NCBI GenBank assembly: GCA_022559985.1
Contig: JAFJTR010000045.1
Span: 186,001 to 250,000 of the forward strand
Reading direction: 5' to 3'
DNA from: Parastagonospora avenae f. sp. tritici 18332-5
Taxonomy: Eukaryota > Ascomycota > Dothideomycetes > Pleosporales > Phaeosphaeriaceae
DNA length: 64,000 bases
The position numbers were made by a program, and so were the translations under genes. The stretch's first letter is position 1. Each line of letters begins with the position of its first letter. The notes beneath the pieces are model-generated. The model had not been told where the DNA came from, made no database searches, and saw only the letters and a list, made by a program, of their open reading frames with translations. Of the stretch, positions 45,107-56,914 are shown in pieces.

Positions 45107-46126
45107 ATGCCTACCCACTACGAGGTACTCAAGATCACCAACACCGCGGACAGTGCCGCAATTAAGAAGGCCTACCGCAAGCTGGCACTAACCCACCATC
45201 CCGACAAGACCCTTCACCTCCCAGACGCCGACCATCAAAAGCTCGAGAAGATATTCAAGCTCGCAACGTTTGCATACGAGGTCCTTAGCAACGTGGTCAA
45301 ACGTACATCGTACGACCGCACACTGCGAAGCACCCGCCCCGTTCCATGCAGATCTGCCACAGCACCACCACCACGTCCTGCCCGCCGCAAGCCACCTTAC
45401 AATCCTACATGGTCACCACGATCACCGCCGCCGCCCTAACCCCGTTCCAACATACGTGAATGGAGCGCCGGCGCCTATCCACCCAACCCGTTCAGCTTAC
45501 AGCCGTGGTTCTACGCACCCGTCAGCGAAACCGACACGCGCACCGTCTTCAAATTTACTACCAGGGCTGGGACATTTCCATCGGCTTAACGCGGCGCTAC
45601 AAGTTCCTCCAGCGCCCCATCGTGCCTGTCCTGCAGACTGATACGCGAGGCGAGATCAGCAATCACTCTCCGTCTGCAGCGCGATAACGCCGTGAAGATG
45701 GACGCTTCCACGAAGGAAGTGCACGTCACCGTGGATAGAGTCCCGGGACACAAGTACATCGCGTCATCGAGCTTATTCGTGGAGGTCGCCAAAGCGATCG
45801 AACTGCGCATCAGTTTCGCGACGGGTTCGGAAAGGGACACACCGGCACAGTTCTCGGCGGCGTGGGACGTGGACTGCGGGTTCTTGGCGGGCTTTTATAA
45901 GCGGTTGAGGGTTACACATTTGGTGTTTTGGCCGCATTTTCCGACTGGCGCGTTTACGGACGAGGGCGAGGTGCCAACGGATGCAAAGGATGGGTCGCCC
46001 ATGTGCTATATCAAGCAGGAGTGTCCGGACATTGTGTTTGTCAAGCTGGGCAAGGCGTACTATTGTCAGGAGCAGATGCGTGGTTCGAGGAAGTTGTGGC
46101 GGGTTGCGGCTGTTGGGACGATGTAG
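45107..46126 (+). pseudogene. Disrupted J-domain (DnaJ-like) protein gene
   Basis: The N-terminus is a good J domain: HYEVLKITNTADSAAIKKAY, RKLALTHHPDKT (HPD motif), then FAYEVLSNVVKRTSYDRTL. The same frame enters a Pro/Ser-rich part and stops at TAA 45437-45439. It then reopens as PPNPFSLQPWFYAPVSETDT. Near 45553 the reading moves by one base to IYYQGWDISIGLTRRYKFLQ and LQTDTRGEI. Near 45655 it moves back to the original frame as AITLRLQRDNAVKMDASTK, ending at 46126. Continuous, conserved-looking protein across frame changes, plus the nonsense codon, indicates a pseudogene. An unusual intron over the TAA cannot be excluded but would not repair the two later shifts. Confidence 0.65.
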
Positions 46127-46309
46127 GCGGTGGCTTGGGTGTGGCTGTTGACACGATGTATGTGGGCTGTGGTTGTTTGAAAAGGTTAAATGTCTGGATT
46201 GAGATCAGTGTACAGCAGATTGGGACATTTTGGTCTATAATTGAAAACATTGCTGATTCTATACCTGTCTAAATGCCATTGCTACCTGAAATGCCAATCC
46301 TGCTGCAAT

Positions 46310-47539
46310 TTATCGTACACCAGGAATTGGTCCCTTCTTCTCATTATGGCCCAGCTCCTCCTCATTCCATCCACTCCCAGCGCCCACTTTCCTGCCACCC
46401 TCCTGTCTCTTGACCCTGCACCACAGACTAATATCCTTGTCCCAGATAAACTGCCACATAACATTAACCCAGCTCTTATGTATCGGCAAGTCGTCGTAGA
46501 ACTCGTGTGCAATGCGATTGAGCGCGGGAAGGCGGGTCCAAGGAATGGCCGGAAAGTCGTGGTGCTCGTTGTGCAAGCCGACGTTATACGTGAAGAAGTT
46601 GAGCGCGCCGTAATACGAGTACGTCTCGGGCAGGGGGATCTTGTTCGCGGGGTTGGCGGCGTCCTTGGTCGGCTTCTCGAAGACGTAGTGCTCGGCGATG
46701 AAGTGGCCGGCGCAGGGGTGCAGCGAGCCGGCAAGGAAGCTGCTCAGGATCAAATAGCCGAGCGCCCTTCCGCCCGCGAATTGGACCAGGGCGTAGTCGA
46801 AGGCGAGTTGTGCGACGATGTTGAAGAGGTGGATCTTGGTGAGCGGCAGCTTGTACACGAACATGGGGCGCAGGGCGTAGAAGAGGATCTGGAAGGTGGC
46901 GAAGAAGGCCTTGCCGGCGACGGAGTCGAGGAAGATGGCTTCAAATGCAGTGGGCAGATCCGTGTCGAGGCCATTGACGCCCAGCGACTTGTGGTGGGTC
47001 AGGTGGTAGGGCCTGAAGGAGGCGCTGTAAGGGATGCCGATGGGCAGGTTTGCGAAGACGGCGAAGACACGATTGGCCAGCGGCGAACGGAAGGCCAGGT
47101 TGTGCGATATCTCGTGGATGGCGAGGAAGAGGTTCTGGTTGGCTGTCGCGCCGACAATGTATGCTGTTAGGAAGAAGGGCCAGGACAGCATGGGCGTGTT
47201 GCGGAGGAGGAAGGCGCAGAGGACCTGTATCGACACGACGAGGAGGACGACATATTTGGTGAGAGGCTCGGGACCGCAAAGCTTTGTTACCTGCGCCAAT
47301 TAGCTGAAGAACAACAAGAGAGTGGTGACATTTCGTACCTCTGGGTGCGCCTTGATAATAGCCATCCTCCGCGACCTGTGCGGCTCTTCGGTGTATGTCC
47401 AGAAAAAGTGGTCATGTTCGCTGTTGAGTGGGGGTTGTTGCTCTTCCGCCTTAACTGTGAAGCCCCTGCTCGCAGGCTTGCGTGGGGGCACAGTTGCAGT
47501 ACTGACTGAGGACCGCATAGTGGCTGCAGCAAGACGCAA
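46310..47539 (-). CDS. DES1: Sphingolipid delta-4 desaturase
   Basis: Two exons on the minus strand (47539-47339 and 47290-46310) give 393 aa. The N-terminus has the lipid-desaturase opening HDHFFWTYTEEPHRSRR. The three histidine boxes are HEISH, HLTHH and HNEHH, with the family text FRPYHLTHHKSLGVNG and NVGLHNEHHDFPAIPWTRLP. Four to five membrane helices surround them. It inserts the delta-4 trans double bond into the long-chain base of ceramide in the ER, on the route to glucosylceramides. The 48-nt intron splits ...KAHPE from VTKLCGPEP. A downstream Met at 47518 is an alternative start. Confidence 0.95.
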
Positions 47540-47835
47540 TTGAGTGTGTTGGTGCCGAAGTACTGAAGGTGCAGCTGTGTGTTGCTTCGAGGAGAGTTGA
47601 CAGAACCCTGGAATCCAAAACGGGTTAGCGGGTGGCGGGATATGTGGGGTTCAAACTGCCTCAAATTGTGGAACGTGGGCTGGAGCTCCTCCGGATGGTT
47701 CACCGCACTTTCAACGCTACTTAATTTCAGGTTTGACGTACTTGGAACTGCTTGCGAAAAATCAATCGCATCTATCGTTACACAATATATCTACGCTTCC
47801 GATCCTGCAGCTTGCCCAGTACAGTACGTAATGCA

Positions 47836-50436
47836 TCATTGGAACGGTGGCTGTGGCTGTTGCTCGTACGGATACAGCTGGCCATTGGACGGGAACGCAT
47901 TCTAAATCCAATCAGTCCTTGTTCGTTAGCATTGGGTATCATACTCACCCAGTTGAATGTGTCCGAATAAGGGCCCAGATCCATCTGCATGTCGTTCACT
48001 GTAAACGGATTCGCGTACATGGCATCCATGCCGAGAACGTTGCGGTTTGCCGCTTCAGCCGTGAAGTCATTCAAGTCCCATGATGGTGCTGGCGAAACCA
48101 GGTCTGGCTGTGAGGTTACCATTTGCGCTGTAGCTGTACGTCAGCAACGGACATAGACTTCAAATGCGCACGTCTTACAATTGGAAGCTTCACCAGTGTC
48201 ATGCTCACTGGCATCTGCCTTGCTAAGAACCAGCCTGATCGCTTCTGCAGCTTTTCTAGCTTCATGCGATCTCCTACTTGCTTTCTTCCATATTCTTTGC
48301 GCTCCACGAAGAAGTTCGATGATATGCTGTCGAGATGGTGGTCCACGATCGAGTCTTAGTCCGCTTGTTGTACCATTGTATGTCAGTGGGGACGGAGCCG
48401 TCAAGTCTTCATCAAGATCAAGGATCAGAACTGTCGTAGCTAGCAGAAAGTCTGACGCCACTATAGACGACATGTACCAACTCATGGTAAAGATCTGCCA
48501 GCCAGGTGTCCACAGCTTTCCACCTGGTTGGATTTCGACATCGAGCTTTTGTTGTAAGCCGAGCATCTCAGATGCTGCATTCAAACAGACTCTCCGTGAA
48601 TACTCATATCTAGGATCTGTGCGTCCGGGCAAGTGGAAAGGTCTATGCAGCATGAGTTCGGCTTTCAAGAACGATAGGCCTATGTAGAGACGTCGCAGTG
48701 ACGTCGGATCTGTGGCCATGTCGAAGTCCTCGGAAGCTAACGCCTGTGTCGCGGGTGGTAGGTTATCGTATACGTGCCGCAGCAATGAGTCCACATTCAT
48801 GACATCTCGATAAGGCGGCTGCGACGTCGCATTCATAAGGTCCATGACTTTTGCGTGTACCGTTCGCACTCTTGTCGTGATGATTGCGTACAGTAGGGGT
48901 GTCAGCACCGTCTCTGGCTTTGACTGGGGAAGCTCGGTCATGTCTTCGTGAAGGTCTTCCTCATCAAGGTTCCGCGGCTCTTGCGTGTCGTACATAAATG
49001 GTTGTATCATCCTTGGTAAGCCCACTTGCGCGGACGAGACGAGATCGATTGCTATGATGACTAACCACGCTCTGCGTCGCAGTTCCGCTTGGAACGGCGA
49101 GATATTAGCGAAACGCGAAGGCTCTCGATGGTAACCCATCCTAAGCGCAATGCGTACGATCATTCCGACAAGGACAAACGAACTGAATTGTGTATCGGAA
49201 GATCGCGTAAACTCAGTACCGAAATATGCAATCATCGTTTCAACTGTCCACGGTGGACACTTGGTATAGTTTGCGAGGATCATTGCTTGAACTACTTTTT
49301 CGCGGTAGAAGTCGATGCGCGCTGTGTTCAGCGAGTTAATTGCAGCACTTGTCCCGTAACTCTCCGGGTCTGACAATTGGAATGTCGCGCCGATACAGAG
49401 GACAGAATACAACAGACCCAGCCACATGGTGGATGCTTCGAAAGGGTGGGTCCAGAATTGTTCATACTGCACAGTAAATTAGCATTTGCATGTACAGGGA
49501 TAGGTATTGCTGACTAGTCTGAGGAAGCTGGGACGATGCAACAAGGCTGCTGACCTTAGCTTTTTATATCTTAAGTCTCACACAAAACTTACTCGGAGCT
49601 GTCATCATGGATTCGAAATAGTTCGCAACGAGCTGATCGGCTTCAGATCTGGGAGGTAAAGCCGCAAGCAACTCTTGCTTAGTTGCATGTCGTTGGCGAC
49701 CAAAGAGAATATCGGGGCCAGGTATGTCTCCAACATTGTTGTCATGTGCATGGGCAGATGTGGGGATCTCATCGAGATGTTCTTTGAGCTCCGAAATCTA
49801 TGGTGCGGTCAGAGCTGATATGCAACCTGTAAATGAAGAAGAGCAATGAAACGTGGATCGGGCTGTATTCTGTTAATGCGATATTACAAAAGCGTAATTT
49901 TTGGAGTTGTACGCTCGGAGATGTTGGTGCCGCATTGCTGGATCTTAGTGTACTCACTCCATCTAGAATGCTTGTCCAGTGGCCGCTATTCGTGTAGGTC
50001 GTGGTTTCATCACTGATCTTGACACGATCGGGTGTGCCAGGAATCTCTGTCTTGATCTCCTCACTTGTGAGATCTGGCAAAGAAGCAACAGAAAATCCAG
50101 GACTCGTTTGTTCTCGGTCCTTGCTTCCCATGAGAGACGTTACAAGCTGCTCGAGCTGAGTAATCCGATCGTGAATGCCATTGGGAGCTCTAGATTCTTG
50201 ACGAGGCGGATCATTCCGTGCAAATGTGCAAGAAAATGACAGACCTCTGTCAATGCAAGTCTTGCATGGCTGTTGCCGATCGCATTTTAGCCTTCATTGT
50301 TAGCATACAACTGTGGCAATGCAGTCACTCGGATATGAGGCGCTCACTTCCTTCGTCTACAAAGTGTGCAGGATAAGGTAGGCTTTGGTCTGCGCCTGCT
50401 AGGCGGTACATCGTGATGGTTTGATTCCGCATTCAT
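47836..50436 (-). CDS. Zn2Cys6 transcription factor (fungal_trans type)
   Basis: About six exons on the minus strand. Exon 1 (50436-50348) and exon 2 (50291-49958) join to the zinc cluster SCTLCRRRKLKCDRQQPC then KTCIDRGLSFSC (C-x2-C-x6-C-x5-C-x2-C-x8-C). A coiled-coil-like RITQLEQLVTSL follows. Exon 3 starts at 49797 (ISELKEHLDEIP). The large exon (about 49469-48182) holds the middle homology region with RIALRMGYHREPS and ELRRRAWLVI. The last exons contain a Trp/Asn-rich acidic tail ending NGQLYPYEQQPQPPFQ at 47836. The donor before the large exon (phase 0, gtgaga) is the least certain junction. It binds DNA as a regulator of unknown targets. It is divergent from a second Zn2Cys6 gene 676 bp away. 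Confidence 0.82.
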
Positions 50437-51112
50437 GTCTGCATTCAGCGCAAAGACAAATGTTCAGTTGTGAACGAGAAAGATCAGCGACTGAAGTATG
50501 TTACTCTCGTCGGCCGAGCTTGGAAGGGATCACGGCGTGCCTTCCTTGAAGGTTTTCGGCGCTCGGGCAGATACTAGTCCCGCCCTACCGGTAGGTTCCT
50601 GCCACCGACTTCGCCTGGGACCAAACTACGAACTCCCATCTGTTCACTCAGCGGCTGCACGACAATATTACAGTGAGAACATTGCTGCTCTGTACGGACA
50701 TGCCGGAAAAGTCTATTTGTTATGTTTATGGCGCATGAGATCGTCGTCACAATTATCTTGTGGCACAGCCTTGCTACGCTTCACTTCTCTCGACCCGGCC
50801 ATGATGTTCGCTCATCAATCCTAGACATGTTACACAGAATCTATACTCCAAGCTGTTTGGCGACAGGGCGACGATTCCCACGGAGATGCTCGAGAAAGAG
50901 GCTCAAGCATTGCCACAATCACGTGCCCGTGTTTAGTCATTGGTGGCGGCGAATGCAACTTTGGCGGCTTCAGTGGTGGGACGATCCCTTGCAGCAGGCT
51001 GGGCACTTCGGCGTTAACAGCCCCGTACACGGCGCATCCGCCCGGACTATAACCTGCGGTTCTTTAAACTCATCTTGAAAACATTGTTCAACAATATTTT
51101 TCAACCCAAAAG
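50437..51112. other. Divergent promoter between two Zn2Cys6 regulators
   Basis: This 676-bp interval separates the two start codons, which face away from each other. Overlapping short frames lack conserved features. I did not identify specific operator motifs. Confidence 0.45.
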
Positions 51113-53388
51113 ATGCAGCCAACAAAGGATAATCGTGCCACAACATCGTGTTCCGAATGTCAGCGGCGCAAGCAGCGGGTGCGTCGGACCTCAGGTTGAA
51201 GGCCTTCGGGCTAACTAACGACCCGTCTAGTGCTCTCGCGAGTGGCCCTGCAATCATTGTCAGGCTAGAAAAGTTGCACATCTCTGTCAATTTGGAGCGA
51301 AGAAAGCACAACAAGAATCTCCACCAGATTCGAATCGGTTAGTCTGCTTCAAACATCGATTCCTCAACTAAGTCGCAGAAATAACAATGGCCCTGCAGTG
51401 AATCATCCAACGAGTCCCGAGGGCAAAAACGTAGTTTCCCGGAACCGAGTGAAACGTCGTCTAGTGAGCAGACAGGCGACGCGGAAGAGCCAGAAGATGG
51501 GCTCAAAATATGGGGCTTCATGCCAGGACACGTGCATTACAAAGTCGGTAAAGTAGAGGATGTAGGTAGCATCGCTCAATCAGGGAGCGCCGCTGATCAT
51601 CGCTCAAGATTCCTACCCGAAAAGCTTCTGCGTCGGATGCCACAACGTCGAATGCAGTTGAAAAAATCATGCATGTGATTCCGACGCGATCCATCACAGG
51701 TTCGTTGCTTTGTTCTTTGTCGGACTTACGAGATTGACATGCACAGACACTTTCGTGAACCACTTCCTAAACCTCGTCAATTATCGATACAGTGCCATTT
51801 ATGGGCCTACATTAACAGACCAATATGTCACATGGTGGGCAGATCGTTTTGCGCCGGATAGACAGGTCTCTCCCGAGTTCACGTGTCTGTTGTTGCGGAT
51901 ATGCGCCTACTCAGTGCCTTATCTTACGCCAAGTCTCCGCAAAATGGTCGAATTTGAGCTTGCGTGCGACTCCCAGGTTCTGACTGATAGATTTGCTACA
52001 GCCGCAGAGCAATTAAGTCAGAGCTTCCAGGCATCGGATACGACCATCGAGCGTGTACAAGAGCTGTTTTTGAAAGGAGCTTGGCTGAAATCAGAGTCGA
52101 AAATTGTGGAGTCGTGGCATGCTCTAGGCTGTACAATACGAGCGGCACAAGAGCTGGGTACGAATCAGCTTCTCACGGACGATCCCAAGTCATTAACATG
52201 GACAGGTATCGATAAAGATGCTGGGATTGAAGAATTACCGGAATTCGACATCGAGATACGGAGACGCATGTGGACTTTGCTCTACTTATGGGACTGGTAG
52301 GTTGATGAGTATCTTGTGGATCTAAGTGCTGATGATTTTCTAGGCAAATGTCAGCATGGTTAGGGAGACCAAATCTCATCGACCAGAAGAACCTCGATTT
52401 CAAGTTGCCGAACTTGCGACTAGACCAGTCCACCACTGAACCAAACGCGCTTTCCCCATTTGCGCACATGTCCCTCCAAGCACAATTAGGCAGGAGGATA
52501 GCAAGCGTACTACGTGACGTGCAGCTTGCTAGTGGCCCTTCAGCGAAAGAGGTGCTGGCTGTCGAAGCGGAGTGTGAGAAGTTTATCGAAGAGCTACCAC
52601 CAATTTTTCGAGTTGAAGACCCCGATACCTCTCTCGACAAGCAATATCCGCACTATGTATTTCAGCGACATCAGATGCACTGTGTCATCTTTGTGTCGAT
52701 GCTGAATTTCTTTAAGCCATATTTGACACGGGATCGAGCAGATATACTGACGGACAAAGACGATGAGTTTCGCAAAATGGGTGTTGAAGTTGCATTGCGT
52801 GTTCTCCGGGTTTCGCGTAGACTTTTTGACCATGAGTTTCCTATCAACGCCAAGTTCCACATGGTAGTGTTCTCTCTCTTCGACACTGCCACGATCTTGT
52901 GTTCGGCTATTATCCACGATCGCGACCACATGTTACCCCTTCGGCAAGAGGTTGTGGACGCCATCGAAAATGCACTCGGCATACTGCATCAGCTCAGCCA
53001 CACCACTAAACTGGGGGCTTCATCGTATAGCTTCCTGCAGAAACTTGTACAAGCCACCCCTGAATTGTCACGGTGTTCGCCGGGAAAGAAGCGCCAAAAG
53101 CAGCAGCAGCAGCTTGTGGCAGCTCAACTTTACTCACCAACTCCTCCGACTACATCACCTCCTATCGCCGTTTCGATCGAGACTTCTGGCATACCGCCAA
53201 ACGCGAATGCTCCACCACAGATGACAACAACAGATGACATCTCGTTCGATCTGGACCAGTTCCTCGCGAACAATCCGTTTGGGGATCTCGGGGACTCAGC
53301 CGTTCTCGATATGGGTGGGATGGAGCAAATCTGGGACTGGGAAGATTTGCATCTCGAAGGCTTCTCGCAAAACGGGTCGACTTCGTGA
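51113..53388 (+). CDS. Zn2Cys6 transcription factor
   Basis: Six exons (51113-51178, 51231-51337, 51399-51561, 51609-51699, 51747-52296, 52344-53388) join in frame to 673 aa. Splicing completes the zinc cluster: SCSECQRRKQRC across the first intron, then SREWPCNHCQARKVAHLC. Typical follow-on text is LKIWGFMPGHVHYKVG. The fungal regulatory domain includes LKGAWLKSESKIVESWHALG and IEIRRRMWTLLYLWDW. A glutamine run and Pro/Thr-rich linker precede the acidic tail DLDQFLANNPFGDLGD. Its position 1.1 kb before a secreted fucosidase suggests, without proof, that it controls sugar-polymer use. Confidence 0.85.
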
Positions 53389-54503
53389 TATGGACCTCCA
53401 TGCCCTTTTCCTGGAGAAGTTGTAGTGGACCTTCTGACGTATCCGGCTTCTGCACATGGTCGCTGGAGCGAACGGATGCTGGATCTCGCCCTCTGTATTG
53501 CGCCTCAAGTTCAGCGGCTGAAAACGGCAAATCATCGACTACCTACGATACCCTCTGCCAGCGGATCGCTGGAGGAGTGCAATGCATGAAGGAACTAGCC
53601 ACAATGTTTGAGACACATTGCGCCGGCAAAGGACTAATACCTGATCATGGAGCTGAGCGAACTCTCTATCTAGACATTCTCCCGAAGAATGCCTGACCTC
53701 CTCACTTGCTCCTACAAGTTCGTCAGCTCTGCAGACCGATGTCCATCAAGGGCTGCAACTAGAAGATATTGTGTTCTTCATTGTAGCGAGAAGAGGTTGA
53801 AGACCAAGAAGCTCATGGATTCATGCCAAAGGTACTTGGGAATTGCTAGGCTGGTACGTCCATTACCTGTCCGATCTCCCGCCGATCTAGGAGCCGCAGC
53901 CGCGACGACTCACCATTCATGAGTACTTCAGGGCATCAGAACATAACAAGCGTGCAAAATCTGGGTATGGTCCCGACTTATATCTGGAATGGAGATGCTT
54001 ACGGCGCTTCGGTTAAATGTGGCGTCATGTACGACTGATGATGCGGGGTGCGGATAATGTGCGAAGTAACCTTGGCAAAATACTCCGCATTGTAAAGTTA
54101 AACATAAGTGCGCTAAATACTGAATCAGTGAGCGGATCGCTGCCTCGATAGGAGGATGCACTGAAAATTAATACGCTTTCGTGGATGCAGACACCCTTGC
54201 CATGAATATATACAGCACCATCGATCATGTCTCCGCATTGCAATAGGCGCAATAATTATGCCTGGGGGCAACACGGTACCTTGCAGTTCATCGGACCCGT
54301 TACCGGGTGTGGTGAGCTGCCCTGGTCGAAATCTACTCCTTTTGGGACCCCTCGTACGCAGTCAAGAGATCGACATGCTTGGTCGGTACAATACCCACCG
54401 GCAGCGAAAGTCATCATGAGGGTACTTTCCAGTATAAGGCCATGTTCGCCTTCCAACGAAGAGATGATTGGCTTGCGATCCGCACACCTGTGTGCTCTTT
54501 ACG
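53389..54503. other. Gap between regulator and fucosidase genes
   Basis: Holds the regulator's 3' end and the fucosidase promoter. No frame here has recognisable features. Confidence 0.4.
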
Positions 54504-56914
54504 ATGAAGATAGAGGCGACGTTACTGCTGAGCTTATTGCTCAGTCCCGTGCACGGCTCGACCAGCGCATCCACAACAATCTGGTTTGGCAAACCCGGTG
54601 TGATATGGACCGATGCACTTCCTGTTGGTAATGGGCGATTGGGGGCGGTCGTCCATGGCGGCTATGGGATGGAGCAAGTTGGTTTGAACGAAGACTCAAT
54701 ATGGAGCGGAGGACTACAAAAACGCATCAACTCCAAGGCATTGGCCGCATTCCCCGGAATACCTGAAGCTTTCAAGAGCGGAAACATTAGCAGAGCGGAT
54801 GACATCTGGCATAATGATCTGAAAGGAACGGGGACACAGGTGCGCCAGTATCAGCCTGCTGGAAACATGATGATCGAATTTGGTCAGAATGTGTCCAGCG
54901 TGTCGGGTTACAATCGGTCTCTGGACTTGACGACTGGTGAGAACCGGGTGTCTTATACTGGAAACGATATTACATACCTGCGACAAGCTATTGCGAGCTA
55001 TCCGCACGATGCGCTTGGCTTTCGATACACCGCGGACAAAGCTGGAGCTCTGGATATGAAGATCACTCTGACGAGGAATGAAAGTGTGACTGGACTGAAG
55101 GTTGATCTGGAGAAGTTGTCAATCACAATGTATGGCCAAGGAACGAACGATTCGTCGTTGAAGTTCGTGCACTCGATTCGGGTTGTGGCAGATACAGGTA
55201 TAATTCATAGCAAGCACGGAGTTGTTTCGATGCTAATGGGAATTTTCGCACAGGTAACCTCACCTCGAATAGTACGTCAATAATGCTCAAAGGTGGACAT
55301 GAAGTTAGAGTGTACTACGGAGCCGAAACGACTTTCCGTTACGCAAACATCGAAGCGGCAGAAGCGGCCATGAACGCCAAACTAGACGCTACTGTAGCGG
55401 TTCCGTGGGAAGAGTTCAAGTCAAAGGCAATTGGAGATTATAAGAACCTTGCAGACCGCGTTCAACTAGACATGGGAAGCTCTGGAGAAATTGGCCGCCT
55501 TGATACAGGCCAGCGACTGAAGAACTGGAATACCACTGGCAATGCGACATCAGATCCGGAGTTGATGGCTCTTACATACAATTATGGCAGATTCTTGCTG
55601 GTTGGCTCTTCGAGGATTGGTAGTTTACCGTCGAACCTTCAGGGTGTCTGGAATGATAAATTCAAGCCACCGTGGGGCTCGAGATTCACGATTAACATCA
55701 ACACCGAGATGAACTATTGGCCGGCAGAAACTACCAACCTGGCAGAAACACATCTTCCAGTCTTCGATCATCTGTTGCGAATGCAAGAGCAGGGTCGATA
55801 TGTCGCGAAAGGCATGTACAATATGAGTGGATGGGTCTGCCATCACAATACAGATTTATGGGGAGATTGTGTGCCTGTCGACGATCAGACATACTGGGCT
55901 GCCAACCCCGTCGGCGGCGCATGGCTAGCCCTTCACCTCATCGAGCACTTCCGTTTCAACGGCAATACGACCTGGGCCTCGTCGACTGCGCTACCAATCC
56001 TGAGCGACGCACTTACGTTCTTCTACGACTTCTCCATCAAGAAAGGCGACTACAACGCCCTCATCTACGACTCCTCCCCAGAGAATTCTTACTACATCCG
56101 CAGCAACAAGCAAGTTGCCAACGCAACCACGGGCATCGATCAAGGCTCTGCACACCCTCGCCAAGTCCTCCACGAGCTCTTCTCTGGCTTCATCGAAATC
56201 TCCAAAGCAGTCGGCAGTACCGACGGCATCGACAAAGCCAAAGACTATCTCGCACATATTGAACCGCCGAACGTAGGCGCTGATGGCCACCTCCTCGAGT
56301 GGTCAGACGACTTCAAAGAGACCGAGCCAGGCCACCGCCATCTCTCGCACCTGCTAGGCGTTTATCCCGGCGGACACATCAGCCCGCTGATCAACAAAAC
56401 CGCATCCGATGCCGCGCTCGTCAGTCTGGATAATCGCATCGCAGCGAGTACGGATCCGATTGGGTGGTCGAAAGTCTGGGCCGCGGGCATCTATGCGCGT
56501 CTCTTCGACGGGAATAAAGCTGCGTTCCATCTTTGCGATTTAATCAGTAATTACCTCGCTGGGAATTTATTCGATTTGAACATTGGGGTGTTTCAGATCG
56601 ATGGGAATTTAGGGTTTACGGGGTCGATGACTGAGCTCTTCTTGCAGAGTCATGCGGGCGTTGTGCATTTGGCGCCTGCGCTGCCGAGTAATCTAATACC
56701 GGAGGGGAGTGTGAGTGGGCTTGTTGCGAGGGGCGGGTTCGTAGTTAGTGTGAAGTGGAAGGATCACAAGTTTGTTGAGGCAACAGTGGAAGCGCAGAGG
56801 GGAGGGGCATTGAGGTTAAGGGTGGAGGATGGAAGAGCAGTCAAGGTTGATGGGAAGGCGTATGATGGGACTATTGAGACTAGTGCTGGGCAGGTGTATG
56901 CGATCAGTGTGTAG
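54504..56914 (+). CDS. Secreted alpha-L-fucosidase, GH95
   Basis: Two exons (54504-55197, 55254-56914; 56-nt intron with gctaat branch) give 784 aa. The start MKIEATLLLSLLLSPVHGS is a clean signal peptide; a further upstream in-frame ATG at 54468 would hide it. The GH95 opening IWFGKPGVIWTDALPVGNGR and LGAVVHGG is followed by LNEDSIWSGG. The catalytic barrel shows NLQGVWNDKFKPPWGSRFTI, INTEMNYWPAETTNL and CHHNTDLWGD. Several N-glycosylation sequons (NVS, NRS, NES, NAT, NTT) fit secretion. It removes terminal fucose from plant xyloglucan or glycan side chains. An adjacent regulator and MFS transporter make a small carbohydrate-use group plausible. Confidence 0.94.

Noticed and set aside
45420..45510. 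Intron covering the TAA in the J-domain gene
   Set aside because: A donor gtcacc and an acceptor ttcag can be drawn, but the donor is poor, useful conserved text would be lost, and the later frame changes remain.
46241..47170. 309-codon plus-strand frame
   Set aside because: It is antisense to the sphingolipid desaturase, whose histidine boxes and splice sites are clear on the minus strand; the frame is a shadow of biased codons.
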